Shown piece after piece: positions 1 to 8,662 of a stretch of DNA of 64,000 nucleotides (within the stretch, counting starts at the first letter, position 1; every line of letters begins with the position of its first letter). The notes beneath the pieces were generated by a model. The model made no database searches. It saw nothing but the letters and a program-made list of their open reading frames with translations, and was not told the DNA's origin. Source of the DNA: Bradyrhizobium sp. CCGE-LA001 (GTDB taxonomy: Bacteria; Pseudomonadota; Alphaproteobacteria; Rhizobiales; Xanthobacteraceae); NCBI RefSeq assembly GCF_000296215.2, contig NZ_CP013949.1:4085501-4149500 (forward strand), written 5' to 3'. The position numbers and the translations under genes were made by a program.

Positions 1-67
1 TGCGGCGGGGCAACGACTCCACTCGGTAGACGGTAACCCAGCTCGCGGGCACGAGGTGGGCGTTACA

Positions 68-1471
68 ATGAACGGAATTTCAGGGATGCATGGGGTGAAG
101 CTCTTCACCGGAGCTGCAGTTTCGGTCCTGCTGCTGTCGCTAGCCGGGCCAGTGCCAGCCTTGGCGGACACAATCGAGTCCGCGCTGGTGCGCGCCTATC
201 AGAACAATCCGCAGCTCAACGCGCAACGTGCCCAGGTGCGCTCGACTGACGAGAACGTGCCTCAAGCTTTGTCTGGCTATCGCCCGAGGGTCTCACTGAC
301 GGCGAGCGGCGGTTATCAGTACCAGGATTTGCAGAGTGGCCCGGGGACTGATTCCATCAACGGAACGAGGTTACCTCGCAGCGCCGGGATTACGGCTTCC
401 CAGACGCTCTACAATGGCAATCAGACCGCCAACAGAACGCGGGCGGCGGAGAGTCAGGTGTCCGGTGCCCGCGAAGCGCTGCGCAGCCTCGATCAGAGCG
501 TGTTGCTTCAGGCCGCCACGACCTACATGGACTACCTGCGCGACGCTGCCACGCTCGAAGTCCAGCGCAGCAACGTGCGCGTGCTCGAGCAGACGCTGAA
601 GCAGACGCGTGATCGTTTCAACGTCGGTGAAGTGACGCGCACCGACGTTGCGCAATCGGAAGCTCAGCTGGCGGCGGGCAGGACGCAGGCCCTGACTGCA
701 GAAGCGAATCTCACCACAACGCGCGCCAACTTCCGCCGTATCATCGGCAACGATCCGGCAAACCTTGCACCCGGCTCGCCTGTCGATCGTTTCCTGCCAG
801 CAACGCTTGCCGCAGCGGTCGAGCTCGGCCTCGTCGAGCATCCCAACGTGACGGCGGCCATGTACGGCATTGACGTCAATTTCTTGCAGGTCAAGGTCGC
901 TGAAGGTGCGTTGTTGCCGACGGTTACGATTCAGGCATCGGCCCAGCAGGCCAATGAACAGTCGTTGATTCAGATGCGCTCGTTCACCGCATCGGCGATC
1001 GCGCAGATCTCGGTGCCGATCTATCAGGGAGGTGGCGAATATTCCCTGATCCGCCAATCCAAGGAGAACCTGGCGCAGCAGCGTCTCAATCTCGAAACCA
1101 CGCGCGACCAGGCGCGTGCGACCGTCGTGCAGTGGTGGGGGTCGTTGCAGGCCGGCAAGGCGCAGGTCCAGTCCGCACAGGCGCAAGTGGCGGCGTCCGA
1201 GATCGCGCTGAACGGCGTGCGCGAGGAAGCCAAGGCGGGCCAGCGCACCACGCTCGACGTCCTCAACGCCCAGCAGGCCCTGGTCAATGCGCGTGTCGCG
1301 CTGGTCACCGCGCAGCACGATCGCGTGGTCGCATCCTATAACGTCCTCGCGGCCGTCGGCCGTCTGTCGCCGCAGGTGCTCGGCCTAGGGACCACGGTCT
1401 ATGATCCCAGCGTGCACTACCATCAGGTCCGCGACAGCTGGGCCGGCGTGCGCACGCCCGACGGGCGTTGA
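68..1471 (+). CDS. tolC: TolC family outer-membrane efflux protein
   Basis: Outer-membrane channel of the TolC family, which forms the trimeric exit duct for type I secretion and RND or MFS efflux pumps. About 467 residues, close to the usual family length. A signal peptide is visible: the N-terminus has a Leu/Val-rich core ending in PVPALA before DTIESALVRAYQNNP, the conserved start of the mature TolC repeat. Two OEP repeats follow (roughly residues 30-240 and 245-440), with long Gln/Ala-rich helices such as the AGQRTTLDVLNAQQAL segment near the C-terminus. Starts are possible at GTG 56, ATG 68 and ATG 86; I chose 68, but a start at 86 would give a more compact signal peptide. No pump genes sit beside it, so its partner cannot be read from this window. 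Confidence 0.9.
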   Translation: MNGISGMHGVKLFTGAAVSVLLLSLAGPVPALADTIESALVRAYQNNPQLNAQRAQVRSTDENVPQALSGYRPRVSLTASGGYQYQDLQSGPGTDSINGTRLPRSAGITASQTLYNGNQTANRTRAAESQVSGAREALRSLDQSVLLQAATTYMDYLRDAATLEVQRSNVRVLEQTLKQTRDRFNVGEVTRTDVAQSEAQLAAGRTQALTAEANLTTTRANFRRIIGNDPANLAPGSPVDRFLPATLAAAVELGLVEHPNVTAAMYGIDVNFLQVKVAEGALLPTVTIQASAQQANEQSLIQMRSFTASAIAQISVPIYQGGGEYSLIRQSKENLAQQRLNLETTRDQARATVVQWWGSLQAGKAQVQSAQAQVAASEIALNGVREEAKAGQRTTLDVLNAQQALVNARVALVTAQHDRVVASYNVLAAVGRLSPQVLGLGTTVYDPSVHYHQVRDSWAGVRTPDGR

Positions 1472-1484
1472 TTCCCGCAAGTAT

Positions 1485-1518
1485 CCGATCGGCCTCGCAA
1501 ACAGCTGCGGCCGATCGG
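1485..1518 (+). terminator. Hairpin after tolC; nothing else recognised in 1472-1774
   Basis: A perfect 10-bp inverted repeat (CCGATCGGCC and GGCCGATCGG) with a 14-nt loop begins 14 bases after the tolC stop and is followed by a T-containing stretch (GCTTTGCTTGC). This fits a Rho-independent terminator. The remaining 256 bases up to the next gene hold no open frame or motif I can support; they presumably contain the promoter of the popZ-like gene. Confidence 0.6.
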
Positions 1519-1774
1519 TGCTTTGCTTGCAATCCCCAAAATCCCTGACATAGCCTTGCCAAGAAGATGCGGGTCGATTCGGCCCGTATTGATGCCGTGT
1601 GCGTAAAGCTTGAGTGCCGCGGGCAGGGGCGCACCGCCGCACATTGAGCCGTGATCTGGGGACAAGTCGGGCTGTCGCAACGAAAATGGCGGGCCGTCGA
1701 TCCGGAACCGGCCAATCCTGTCGTGCTTGGTGTAAAACAACGCATGCGAGGGCGTTGATGATGTGGAGTCGGAG

Positions 1775-2542
1775 ATGACGCAGCCTGCAAAGGTCACAGA
1801 ACCCTCGATGGAGGAGATTCTGGCCTCGATCCGGCGCATCATTGCCGACGACGAGGCCAAGCCACCGCCGACAGAGACCGCCAAACCTGAGAAGGCTGCG
1901 GCGCCTGCCGCGCCGCCGAAGCCACAGGCGATGAACGACATTCCGCCATCCAAGGTCGCCCCGCCCAAGCCCGCCGCCGAGAAGCCTGCAGCGCCGCCGG
2001 CCGCAAAGCCGGCGCCGCCACCACCCGCAGCGGACGCATCCAACAGCCAGGACGATATCGACGCGCTCCTGGCCGGTCTCGATGCGGCCACGCCTGCGCC
2101 GGAGGTCCGTGCGCCCGACCCGGAGCCAGAGCCGGAGCCGGAGCCCGACGTGCTCGAATTGACCGACGAGATGGCGGTCGACCCAACTCCGCCTCCGCCG
2201 CCACCGAGCTTCCGCAAGGTCGAGCCGCGCGACGATCTGGAATTCGCCGAACAGCCGCCGCCACGCCCCGCGCCGCAGCCGTCTTACGCACCCGTGGACT
2301 TCGATGCGCCGCCGCTGCCGCCGCAACAGCCGATGCTCGCGCAATCGACGGTCTCCGCGGTCGAATCCGCCTTCAACTCGCTGGCCCATACGGTGCTGAG
2401 CAGCAATGCGCGGACGCTGGAGGATCTGGTCAAGGAGATGCTGCGTCCGATGCTGAAGTCCTGGCTCGATGACAATCTGCCGGGCCTGGTTGAACGCATC
2501 GTGAAGGCGGAAATCGAGCGGGTCTCGCGCGGCGGCCGTTGA
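1775..2542 (+). CDS. popZ: PopZ-like DUF2497 polar organising protein
   Basis: Small acidic, proline-rich protein of the PopZ/DUF2497 family (255 residues). The conserved N-terminal helix reads SMEEILASIRRIIADD (about residues 9-25); in Caulobacter PopZ this region contacts client proteins. A disordered Pro/Ala/Glu-rich linker (about 30-185) follows. The C-terminal helical part (about 190-255, including LEDLVKEMLRPMLKSWLDDNLP) matches the oligomerisation region. PopZ forms a cell-pole microdomain that anchors chromosome origins and cell-cycle regulators; in Rhizobiales it marks the growing pole. A GTG lies at 1763, but ATG 1775 has GGAG six bases upstream and starts the family-typical MTQ. 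The order tolC - popZ - valS is, as I recall, common in Bradyrhizobium. Family assignment is firm; cellular role is by homology. Confidence 0.88.
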   Translation: MTQPAKVTEPSMEEILASIRRIIADDEAKPPPTETAKPEKAAAPAAPPKPQAMNDIPPSKVAPPKPAAEKPAAPPAAKPAPPPPAADASNSQDDIDALLAGLDAATPAPEVRAPDPEPEPEPEPDVLELTDEMAVDPTPPPPPPSFRKVEPRDDLEFAEQPPPRPAPQPSYAPVDFDAPPLPPQQPMLAQSTVSAVESAFNSLAHTVLSSNARTLEDLVKEMLRPMLKSWLDDNLPGLVERIVKAEIERVSRGGR

Positions 2543-2544
2543 GA

Positions 2545-2560
2545 GGGGCCGTGCGGCCCC
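2545..2560 (+). terminator. GC hairpin after popZ
   Basis: GGGGCC-GTGC-GGCCCC, a perfect 6-bp stem with a 4-nt loop, starts two bases after the popZ stop. There is no U-tract, so it may be a weak or Rho-assisted terminator before valS. Confidence 0.5.
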
Positions 2561-2667
2561 GATAAAGCCCTGCTCCTGCGTCATATTCGGCCTGTGGCCC
2601 GGCCGGAGCCGCCTGCCGTCGAGCTTCCCGTTGACTTGAACCGCGCGCGCGGCTTTCTAGCAGCCCC

Positions 2668-5544
2668 ATGATCGAGAAAAATTACCAGCCCGCCGATATC
2701 GAAGCCCGCATGTCCGTGGTGTGGGAGGACAGCCTCGCCTTCAAGGCCGGTCGCCCCGACCGCCGCGACGCGGTGCCTTTCACCATCGTGATCCCGCCAC
2801 CGAACGTGACGGGCTCGCTGCACATGGGCCACGCCCTCAACAACACGCTCCAGGACATCCTGTGCAGGTTCGAGCGCATGCGCGGCCGCGACGTGCTGTG
2901 GCAGCCCGGCACCGACCATGCCGGCATCGCCACCCAGATGGTGGTCGAGCGCCAGCTGATGGAGCGTCAGCAGCCCGGCCGTCGCGAGATGGGCCGCGAG
3001 AAGTTCCTGGAGCGCGTCTGGCAGTGGAAGGCCGAGAGCGGCGACACCATCATCAACCAGCTCAAGCGCCTGGGCGCGTCCTGCGACTGGTCGCGCGAAC
3101 GCTTCACCATGGACGAGGGCTTGTCGAAGGCCGTCGTCAAGGTGTTCGTCGAGCTGCACCGCGAGGGGCTGATCTACAAGGACAAGCGCCTGGTGAACTG
3201 GGACACCAAGCTCTTGACCGCGATCTCCGATCTTGAGGTGCAGCAGACCGAGGTCAAGGGCAGTCTCTGGTATCTGCGCTATCCGATCGAGGGCAAGAAT
3301 TTCAATCCCGAGGATCCCTCGACCTTCATCGTCGTCGCCACGACCCGTCCCGAGACCATGCTCGGCGACACCGGCGTGGCCGTGCATCCCGATGATGAGC
3401 GCTATCAAAAGCTGGTCGGGAGGAACGTGATGCTGCCGCTGGTCGGCCGCAAGATCAAAATCGTCGCCGACGATTATTCCGATCCCGAGAAGGGCTCGGG
3501 CGCGGTGAAGATCACGCCGGCGCACGACTTCAACGACTTCGAGGTCGGCAATCGCCACGGCCTGCGCCGCATCAGCGTGATCGACCGGGAAGGCTGCCTC
3601 GACCTCGTCGACAACGAGGATTATCTGCGCGACCTGCCGGAGGGCGCCGGGCAGTTTGCGGAGGAGTTCCACAAGGTCGATCGCTTCGCTGCGCGCAAGC
3701 GCATCGTCGAACGACTGGAGAGCTTCGGCTTCGTCGAGCGGATCGAGCCGCACACCCACATGGTGCCGCACGGCGATCGCTCCAACAGCGTGATCGAGCC
3801 GTATCTGACCGATCAGTGGTACGTCGACGCCAAGACGATGGCGAGGCCCGCGATCGCGGCGGTGCGTTCGGGCGAAACCTCGTTCGTGCCGAAAAACTGG
3901 GAAAAGACCTATTTCGACTGGATGGAGAACATCCAGCCCTGGTGCATCTCGCGCCAGCTCTGGTGGGGTCACCAGATCCCGGCCTGGTACGGACCCGATG
4001 GCAAGGTGTTCGTCGCCGAGACCGAGGAGGAGGCCGTCAGCCACGCGCTCGGCTATTACGTCGAGCAGGAGGTCATCACGCCGGAGCAGGGGCGCGAGAT
4101 GGCGCTCGACCGCAACAAGCGCGAAGGCTTCATTTCCCGCGACGAGGACGTGCTCGACACCTGGTTCTCCTCGGCGCTGTGGCCATTCTCGACGCTCGGC
4201 TGGCCCGAAGATGCGCCCGAGGTGCAGCGCTATTATCCAACCAATGCGCTGGTGACCGGATTCGACATCATCTTCTTCTGGGTCGCCCGCATGATGATGA
4301 TGGGCCTGCACTTCATGAAGGAGGTGCCGTTCTCGACCATCTACATCCACGCCCTCGTTCGCGACGAGAAGGGGGCCAAGATGTCGAAGTCGAAGGGCAA
4401 CGTCATCGATCCCCTGAACCTGATCGACGAATACGGCGCGGACGCACTGCGCTTCACGCTGGCTGCAATGGCGGCACAGGGCCGCGACATCAAGCTCGCC
4501 ACCAGCCGCGTCGAGGGCTACCGCAATTTCGCGACCAAGCTCTGGAATGCGTGCCGCTTCGCCGAGATGAACCACTGCGCCGTGCCCAAAGGATTCGAGC
4601 CGGCGAAGGCGACGGAGACGCTGAATCGCTGGATCGCGCATGAGAGCGCGCACACCACGCGCGAGGTGACCGAGGCGATCGAGGCCTATCGCTTCAACGA
4701 TGCCGCCGGCGCGATTTATCGGTTCGTCTGGAACGTCTATTGCGACTGGTATCTCGAGCTCGCAAAGCCCGTGCTGCTTGGTCCAGACAGTCCCGCCAAG
4801 GACGAGACCCGCGCCATGGTCGCCTGGGCGCGCGACGAGATCCTCAAGCTGCTGCACCCCTTCATGCCCTTCATCACCGAAGAGCTGTGGGAGGTGACGG
4901 CCAAGCGCGACGGCCTGCTCGCCTTGGCGCCGTGGCCGCTGAAGCCCGCCGGGCCGACGCCGGAGCAGCTTGCGATGCTGGCGGCAACGACGGGGCCGAC
5001 CGATCCGCTCGCCGCGCCGGCCTGGGTGCTGCCGATCTTCGACCATGCCGACTTCAGCGATCCCAAGGCGGAAGCCGAGATCGGCTGGGTGATCGACCTC
5101 GTCACCCAGATCCGCTCGGTGCGGGCCGAGATGAATATCCCACCGGCGACGCTGACGGCCTTGGTGCTCGCCGGCGCCTCGGCCGAGACGAGGGAGCGCG
5201 CGCCGCGCTGGACCGACGTCATCAAGCGCATGGCGCGCTTGTCGGACATCTCCTTCGCCGAGCGCGCGCCAGACGGCGCGGTTCAGCTGCTGGTGCGCGG
5301 CGAGGTGGCCGCGCTGCCGCTGAAGGGCGTGATCGATGTCGCTGCCGAGCGCACGCGCCTCGACAAGGAGATCGGCAAGGCCGAGGCCGACATCAAGCGC
5401 GCCGAGTCGAAGCTCGCCAACGAGAAATTCGTCGCCAACGCGGCCGAAGAGGTCGTCGAGGAGGAGCGCGAAAAGCGCGAGGCGGCCCTGGCCCGCAAGG
5501 CCAAGCTGCTCGAGGCGCTGGAGCGGTTGAAGCAGGCGTCGTAG
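2668..5544 (+). CDS. valS: Valyl-tRNA synthetase
   Basis: Class Ia aminoacyl-tRNA synthetase that charges tRNA-Val in the cytoplasm (958 residues, normal for the family). The HIGH-type signature is HMGH at residues 52-55 within PPNVTGSLHMGHA; the KMSKS loop is KMSKS at about 571-575. Between them lies the CP1 editing domain, with TTRPETMLGDTGVAVHP. The anticodon-binding region follows the catalytic core, and residues from about 890 form the usual Lys/Glu-rich C-terminal coiled coil ending in LLEALERLKQAS. The start ATG directly begins MIEKNYQPADIE, the family-typical N-terminus. The gene ends two bases before the stop codon of the convergent glycosylase gene. Confidence 0.97.
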   Translation: MIEKNYQPADIEARMSVVWEDSLAFKAGRPDRRDAVPFTIVIPPPNVTGSLHMGHALNNTLQDILCRFERMRGRDVLWQPGTDHAGIATQMVVERQLMERQQPGRREMGREKFLERVWQWKAESGDTIINQLKRLGASCDWSRERFTMDEGLSKAVVKVFVELHREGLIYKDKRLVNWDTKLLTAISDLEVQQTEVKGSLWYLRYPIEGKNFNPEDPSTFIVVATTRPETMLGDTGVAVHPDDERYQKLVGRNVMLPLVGRKIKIVADDYSDPEKGSGAVKITPAHDFNDFEVGNRHGLRRISVIDREGCLDLVDNEDYLRDLPEGAGQFAEEFHKVDRFAARKRIVERLESFGFVERIEPHTHMVPHGDRSNSVIEPYLTDQWYVDAKTMARPAIAAVRSGETSFVPKNWEKTYFDWMENIQPWCISRQLWWGHQIPAWYGPDGKVFVAETEEEAVSHALGYYVEQEVITPEQGREMALDRNKREGFISRDEDVLDTWFSSALWPFSTLGWPEDAPEVQRYYPTNALVTGFDIIFFWVARMMMMGLHFMKEVPFSTIYIHALVRDEKGAKMSKSKGNVIDPLNLIDEYGADALRFTLAAMAAQGRDIKLATSRVEGYRNFATKLWNACRFAEMNHCAVPKGFEPAKATETLNRWIAHESAHTTREVTEAIEAYRFNDAAGAIYRFVWNVYCDWYLELAKPVLLGPDSPAKDETRAMVAWARDEILKLLHPFMPFITEELWEVTAKRDGLLALAPWPLKPAGPTPEQLAMLAATTGPTDPLAAPAWVLPIFDHADFSDPKAEAEIGWVIDLVTQIRSVRAEMNIPPATLTALVLAGASAETRERAPRWTDVIKRMARLSDISFAERAPDGAVQLLVRGEVAALPLKGVIDVAAERTRLDKEIGKAEADIKRAESKLANEKFVANAAEEVVEEEREKREAALARKAKLLEALERLKQAS

Positions 5545-5546
5545 GC

Positions 5547-6149
5547 CTACTTCGGAAACGGCTTGCTGAGGAATTTCGAGCCCCTGACGCCGTAGCGCCA
5601 GGGCAGCTCGACGGCCTTGGTGATGCCGATCCGGATGCCGGTCGCGACCTCGACGTCCTCCGTCCGCGCATGCAGTGCGATCGGCGGGCGGTCCAGCGGC
5701 AGGGCGTTGTGCGCGATGGTGATGCCGAGCGCCTCGGTCAGCTTGCCCGGGCCCGAGCACAGCGCGTGCATGTCCTGGAGATGACGGCGGCGGCGCATCG
5801 CAGCTAGGCCGTGCGTCGGCTCCAGCGCGCGGATCAGCACGGCGCTGGCCGAACCTTCCTCCTCGCAGACGAAGTTCACGCACCAGTGGATGCCATAGGA
5901 GCGGTAGACATAGGCAACGCCGGGTGGGCCGAACATCACCTGATTTCGCGGCGTCGGCCCGTTGTAGGAGTGCGCGGCGGGGTCGGTATGATGATAGGCC
6001 TCGACCTCGACGATGATCCCGCCGACGCCGTCGACCAGCATGGTGGCACCGATCAAATCGGGCGCGACCTCGTGCACGCTGCGGTCGAAAAAGGCGCGCT
6101 TCAAGGCTTTGCCGAGCCGGGGTGGTGAAGTCTTCTTGATTGGAGCCAT
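5547..6149 (-). CDS. 3-methyladenine DNA glycosylase (AAG/MPG family)
   Basis: Base-excision repair enzyme of the mammalian-type alkyladenine glycosylase fold (200 residues), which removes 3-methyladenine, hypoxanthine and related damaged purines. Family marks are [21 protein letters not shown] (about residues 47-67), whose Glu corresponds to the catalytic base, the [19 protein letters not shown] strand pair (about 72-90), and the C-terminal part with [12 protein letters not shown]. The N-terminus is short and basic ([10 protein letters not shown]). It is convergent with valS, with only two bases between the coding regions, and divergent from lipA. No other repair gene is adjacent. Substrate range cannot be judged from sequence alone. 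Confidence 0.9.
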   Translation of the reverse strand: MAPIKKTSPPRLGKALKRAFFDRSVHEVAPDLIGATMLVDGVGGIIVEVEAYHHTDPAAHSYNGPTPRNQVMFGPPGVAYVYRSYGIHWCVNFVCEEEGSASAVLIRALEPTHGLAAMRRRRHLQDMHALCSGPGKLTEALGITIAHNALPLDRPPIALHARTEDVEVATGIRIGITKAVELPWRYGVRGSKFLSKPFPK

Positions 6150-6279
6150 TCGAGGTGAGAATCGCCAGACAACAGAGCAGGATATTGCCCATATCTGCCA
6201 TGTTCCCTGAAGCGGGGCGAGCCGGGTTGCGATGCCTGGCCAGACCGACTAGGTAGGACCTGAACAGACCGGACACCCC

Positions 6280-7236
6280 ATGGTCGTTATTGTCGATACC
6301 ATCTCGAACCCGCTGCGCCCGCGTCACCCCGAAAAGGTGAACCGGCCCGATTCCGCTTCGCCACCGAAGCCGGACTGGATCCGCGTGCGCGCGCCCAACA
6401 CCCGCGGCTATGCCGATACCCGCAACATCGTGCGGGCGAACGGCCTGCACACGGTGTGCGAGGAGGCGGGCTGCCCGAACATCGGCGAGTGCTGGGACAA
6501 AAAGCACGCGACCTTCATGATCATGGGGGACACCTGCACCCGCGCCTGCGCCTTCTGCAACGTCAAGACCGGGCTGCCCAATGCACTCGATGCAGCCGAG
6601 CCGCAGAACGTAGCGGAGGCGGTCGCGAAGCTGGGCCTCGCCCATGTCGTGATCACCTCGGTCGACCGCGACGACCTTCCCGATGGTGGCGCCCAGCATT
6701 TCGCGGAGACGATCCGCGCCATCCGGACCGCGTGCCCCTCGACCACGATCGAGATCCTGACGCCGGACTTCCTGCGCAAGGAGGGCGCGCTCGAAATCGT
6801 CGTCGCGGCCAAGCCCGATGTGTTCAACCACAATCTCGAGACCGTGCCGTCGCGCTATCTGACGGTGCGTCCCGGCGCGCGCTATTTCCACTCGATCCGG
6901 CTGCTGCAGCGGGTGAGAGAGCTCGATCCCACCATTTTCACCAAGTCCGGCATCATGGTCGGCCTCGGTGAGGAGCGCCATGAGGTGCTCCAGGTGATGG
7001 ACGATCTGCGCTCGGCCGAGGTCGATTTCCTGACCATCGGCCAGTATCTCCAGCCGACCCGCAAGCACCACGCCGTGATGCGCTTCGTTCCGCCCGACGA
7101 GTTCGCCTCCTACGAGAAGGTCGCCTACACCAAGGGATTCCTGATGGTGTCGGCGAGCCCGCTGACCCGTTCCTCGCATCATGCCGGCGAGGATTTCGCG
7201 AGACTGAAGGCCGCGCGGGCCGCTAGCGTCCGCTGA
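6280..7236 (+). CDS. lipA: Lipoyl synthase
   Basis: Radical-SAM enzyme that inserts two sulfurs into octanoyl groups on the E2 subunits of 2-oxoacid dehydrogenases and on GcvH (318 residues). The auxiliary-cluster cysteines are in [12 protein letters not shown] (about residues 60-71), and the radical-SAM CX3CX2C motif is CTRACAFC starting at Cys86. Other family blocks are [15 protein letters not shown] (about 125-139), FNHNLETV and the C-terminal SSHHAGEDF with the conserved serine ligand region. The gene is divergent from the glycosylase. RatA follows after a 6-base gap and is probably co-transcribed, a frequent alphaproteobacterial pairing. Confidence 0.96.
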   Translation: MVVIVDTISNPLRPRHPEKVNRPDSASPPKPDWIRVRAPNTRGYADTRNIVRANGLHTVCEEAGCPNIGECWDKKHATFMIMGDTCTRACAFCNVKTGLPNALDAAEPQNVAEAVAKLGLAHVVITSVDRDDLPDGGAQHFAETIRAIRTACPSTTIEILTPDFLRKEGALEIVVAAKPDVFNHNLETVPSRYLTVRPGARYFHSIRLLQRVRELDPTIFTKSGIMVGLGEERHEVLQVMDDLRSAEVDFLTIGQYLQPTRKHHAVMRFVPPDEFASYEKVAYTKGFLMVSASPLTRSSHHAGEDFARLKAARAASVR

Positions 7237-7242
7237 ATCGCC

Positions 7243-7713
7243 ATGCCCAAATTTTCGAGCAAGCGCCGTGTCAATCACAGCGCATCCGAGATGTTTGATC
7301 TGGTCGCCGATGTCGAGCGCTACCCGGAATTCGTTCCGCTGTGCAGCGCGCTGAAGGTGCGCCAGCGGATGACGAAACCCGACGGCACCGAGGTGCTGGT
7401 CGCCGACATGACGGTGTCGTTCAAGCTGGTCAAGGAATCCTTCACCAGCCGGGTGACGCTGGATCGCGCCAATCTGAAGATCCTGGTCGAATATCTGCAA
7501 GGTCCTTTCAGTAATCTCGAAAACCGCTGGACGTTCGAGCCCAAGGGGGAGGGCGTCTGCGACGTCGGGTTCTTCCTCTCCTACGAGTTCAGGAGCCGCA
7601 TGCTGGCGATGCTGATGGGCTCGATGTTCGACGCCGCCTTCGCGCGGTTTTCCACTGCGTTCGAAAAGCGCGCGGATGCGATCTACGGCCGGCCGAAGCT
7701 GGCGCAGACGTAG
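7243..7713 (+). CDS. RatA/COQ10-type SRPBCC protein
   Basis: A 156-residue START/SRPBCC-fold protein of the RatA and COQ10 family. The N-terminal signature KRRVNHSASEMFDLVADVERYPEFVPLC and the ENRWTFEP segment are typical. Eukaryotic COQ10 binds ubiquinone and supports respiration; the Escherichia coli member is named RatA and was described as a ribosome-association toxin. Which role applies here is not shown by the sequence, and the lipA-linked position argues for a housekeeping lipid or quinone-binding function rather than a toxin. No antitoxin-like gene is adjacent. The start ATG lies 6 bases after the lipA stop. Confidence 0.88.
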   Translation: MPKFSSKRRVNHSASEMFDLVADVERYPEFVPLCSALKVRQRMTKPDGTEVLVADMTVSFKLVKESFTSRVTLDRANLKILVEYLQGPFSNLENRWTFEPKGEGVCDVGFFLSYEFRSRMLAMLMGSMFDAAFARFSTAFEKRADAIYGRPKLAQT

Positions 7714-7739
7714 CTGCCGCAGGCACCACTCTTTCCGCC

Positions 7740-7824
7740 GTCATTGCGAGCGCAGCGAAGCAATCCAGAGTCTTTCCACAGAGGGATTCTGGATTGCTTC
7801 GTCGCTAGGGCTCCTCGCAATCAC
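7740..7824. repeat. Palindromic intergenic repeat (TCATTGCGAG type)
   Basis: Imperfect inverted repeat. The left arm begins TCATTGCGAGCGCAGCGAAG and runs into CAATCCAGA; the right arm reads TCTGGATTGCTTCGTCGCT and ends CTCCTCGCAATCAC. Its ends pair around a short unpaired centre. I recall this family as a highly repeated intergenic element in Bradyrhizobium. It lies at the convergent ends of the ratA-like gene and the oxidase operon, where it could fold into a bidirectional hairpin. Confidence 0.75.
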
Positions 7825-7846
7825 GCTGGAGGGACAAACGCGCCCC

Positions 7847-8662
7847 TCAATCCACCGCCTTCACCACATCCGGCGGCTGCGAGGCGTAGTATGCCGCGGC
7901 CTGATCGATCTCCTGCGGCGTCATCGCACGGGCGATGTTTCGCATCTGCTGGCTGATGTCGTTCCGGCGCTCGCCGGAGGCGAAGGCCTGGAGCTGGGCC
8001 TTCATATAGGCCTCCGATTGACCTTCGAGCCACGGACTGCCGGTCTTGTTGTCGAGGCTGCCATGGCAGGAGCCGCAGGGCGCGATGCCGCGGATCGGTG
8101 CGCCGAAGATGACGATGTTGGGCTTCGGCAGCTGCGGCGTCGGATGGTAGGCCGGCAGCCGCGGCAGATAGGCGTAATATTGGGAGAGATCGGCGATCTC
8201 CTGGTCGGTCAGATTGACCGCAAACGGCGACATCACGGCATTGGTGCGCGCACCCGAGCGGAAGTCGAGCAGTTGCTTGTAGATCACCGCGGCATACTGG
8301 CCGGCGAGATTCGGCGAATCCGCCCGGCTGACGCCGGTCGGGCCGTGGCAGATCGCACAGCGCTGCGCCAGCGTGGCGCCACGGCCGATCGCCTCCTGGC
8401 TTGGACGTGACAATGTGGACGAGGTCAGCACGACCTCCGACAGGCGCTTGCTCTGCTCGGGTGCCGTCACGTTCGGCGCGCGCTGCGGCACGCCGGCGGC
8501 GCTGCAGATGACATCCCACAGATTGGCGAACTGAACCCAGGGCTGCGCAAGAGGCAATACGATGAAGCCGGCAATCGCCGTCACGACCAGGATCGCGGCG
8601 GTGATACCGATACTGAGCGTGAAATGCCTGTTACGGAAGGTGAAAAGGTCGGGCGTGCTCAT
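7847..8662 (-). CDS. Membrane-anchored dihaem cytochrome c of the oxidase operon
   Basis: Dihaem c-type cytochrome (271 residues). One N-terminal transmembrane helix (about residues 16-38, ITAAILVVTAIAGFIVLPLA) is followed by two cytochrome c domains with CAICH (about 112-116) and CGSCH (about 203-207) haem sites. Downstream methionines could be axial ligands. The start ATG overlaps the subunit I stop as TGATG, so it is translationally coupled as the last gene of the operon. It probably docks periplasmic electrons onto the CuA site of subunit II. It resembles cytochrome c4-type dihaem proteins; the electron donor is not identified. Confidence 0.85.
   Translation of the reverse strand: MSTPDLFTFRNRHFTLSIGITAAILVVTAIAGFIVLPLAQPWVQFANLWDVICSAAGVPQRAPNVTAPEQSKRLSEVVLTSSTLSRPSQEAIGRGATLAQRCAICHGPTGVSRADSPNLAGQYAAVIYKQLLDFRSGARTNAVMSPFAVNLTDQEIADLSQYYAYLPRLPAYHPTPQLPKPNIVIFGAPIRGIAPCGSCHGSLDNKTGSPWLEGQSEAYMKAQLQAFASGERRNDISQQMRNIARAMTPQEIDQAAAYYASQPPDVVKAVD

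Noticed and set aside
2581..7500. A 1,639-codon open frame on the minus strand opposite valS and lipA
   Set aside because: It is the antisense shadow of GC-rich genes: it has no recognisable domain, is rich in Arg/Asp/His/Gly as expected for such shadows, and runs through several well-supported genes.
7243..7713. Toxin-antitoxin module (RatA name)
   Set aside because: No antitoxin-like gene is adjacent and the lipA-linked position indicates a conserved housekeeping protein.
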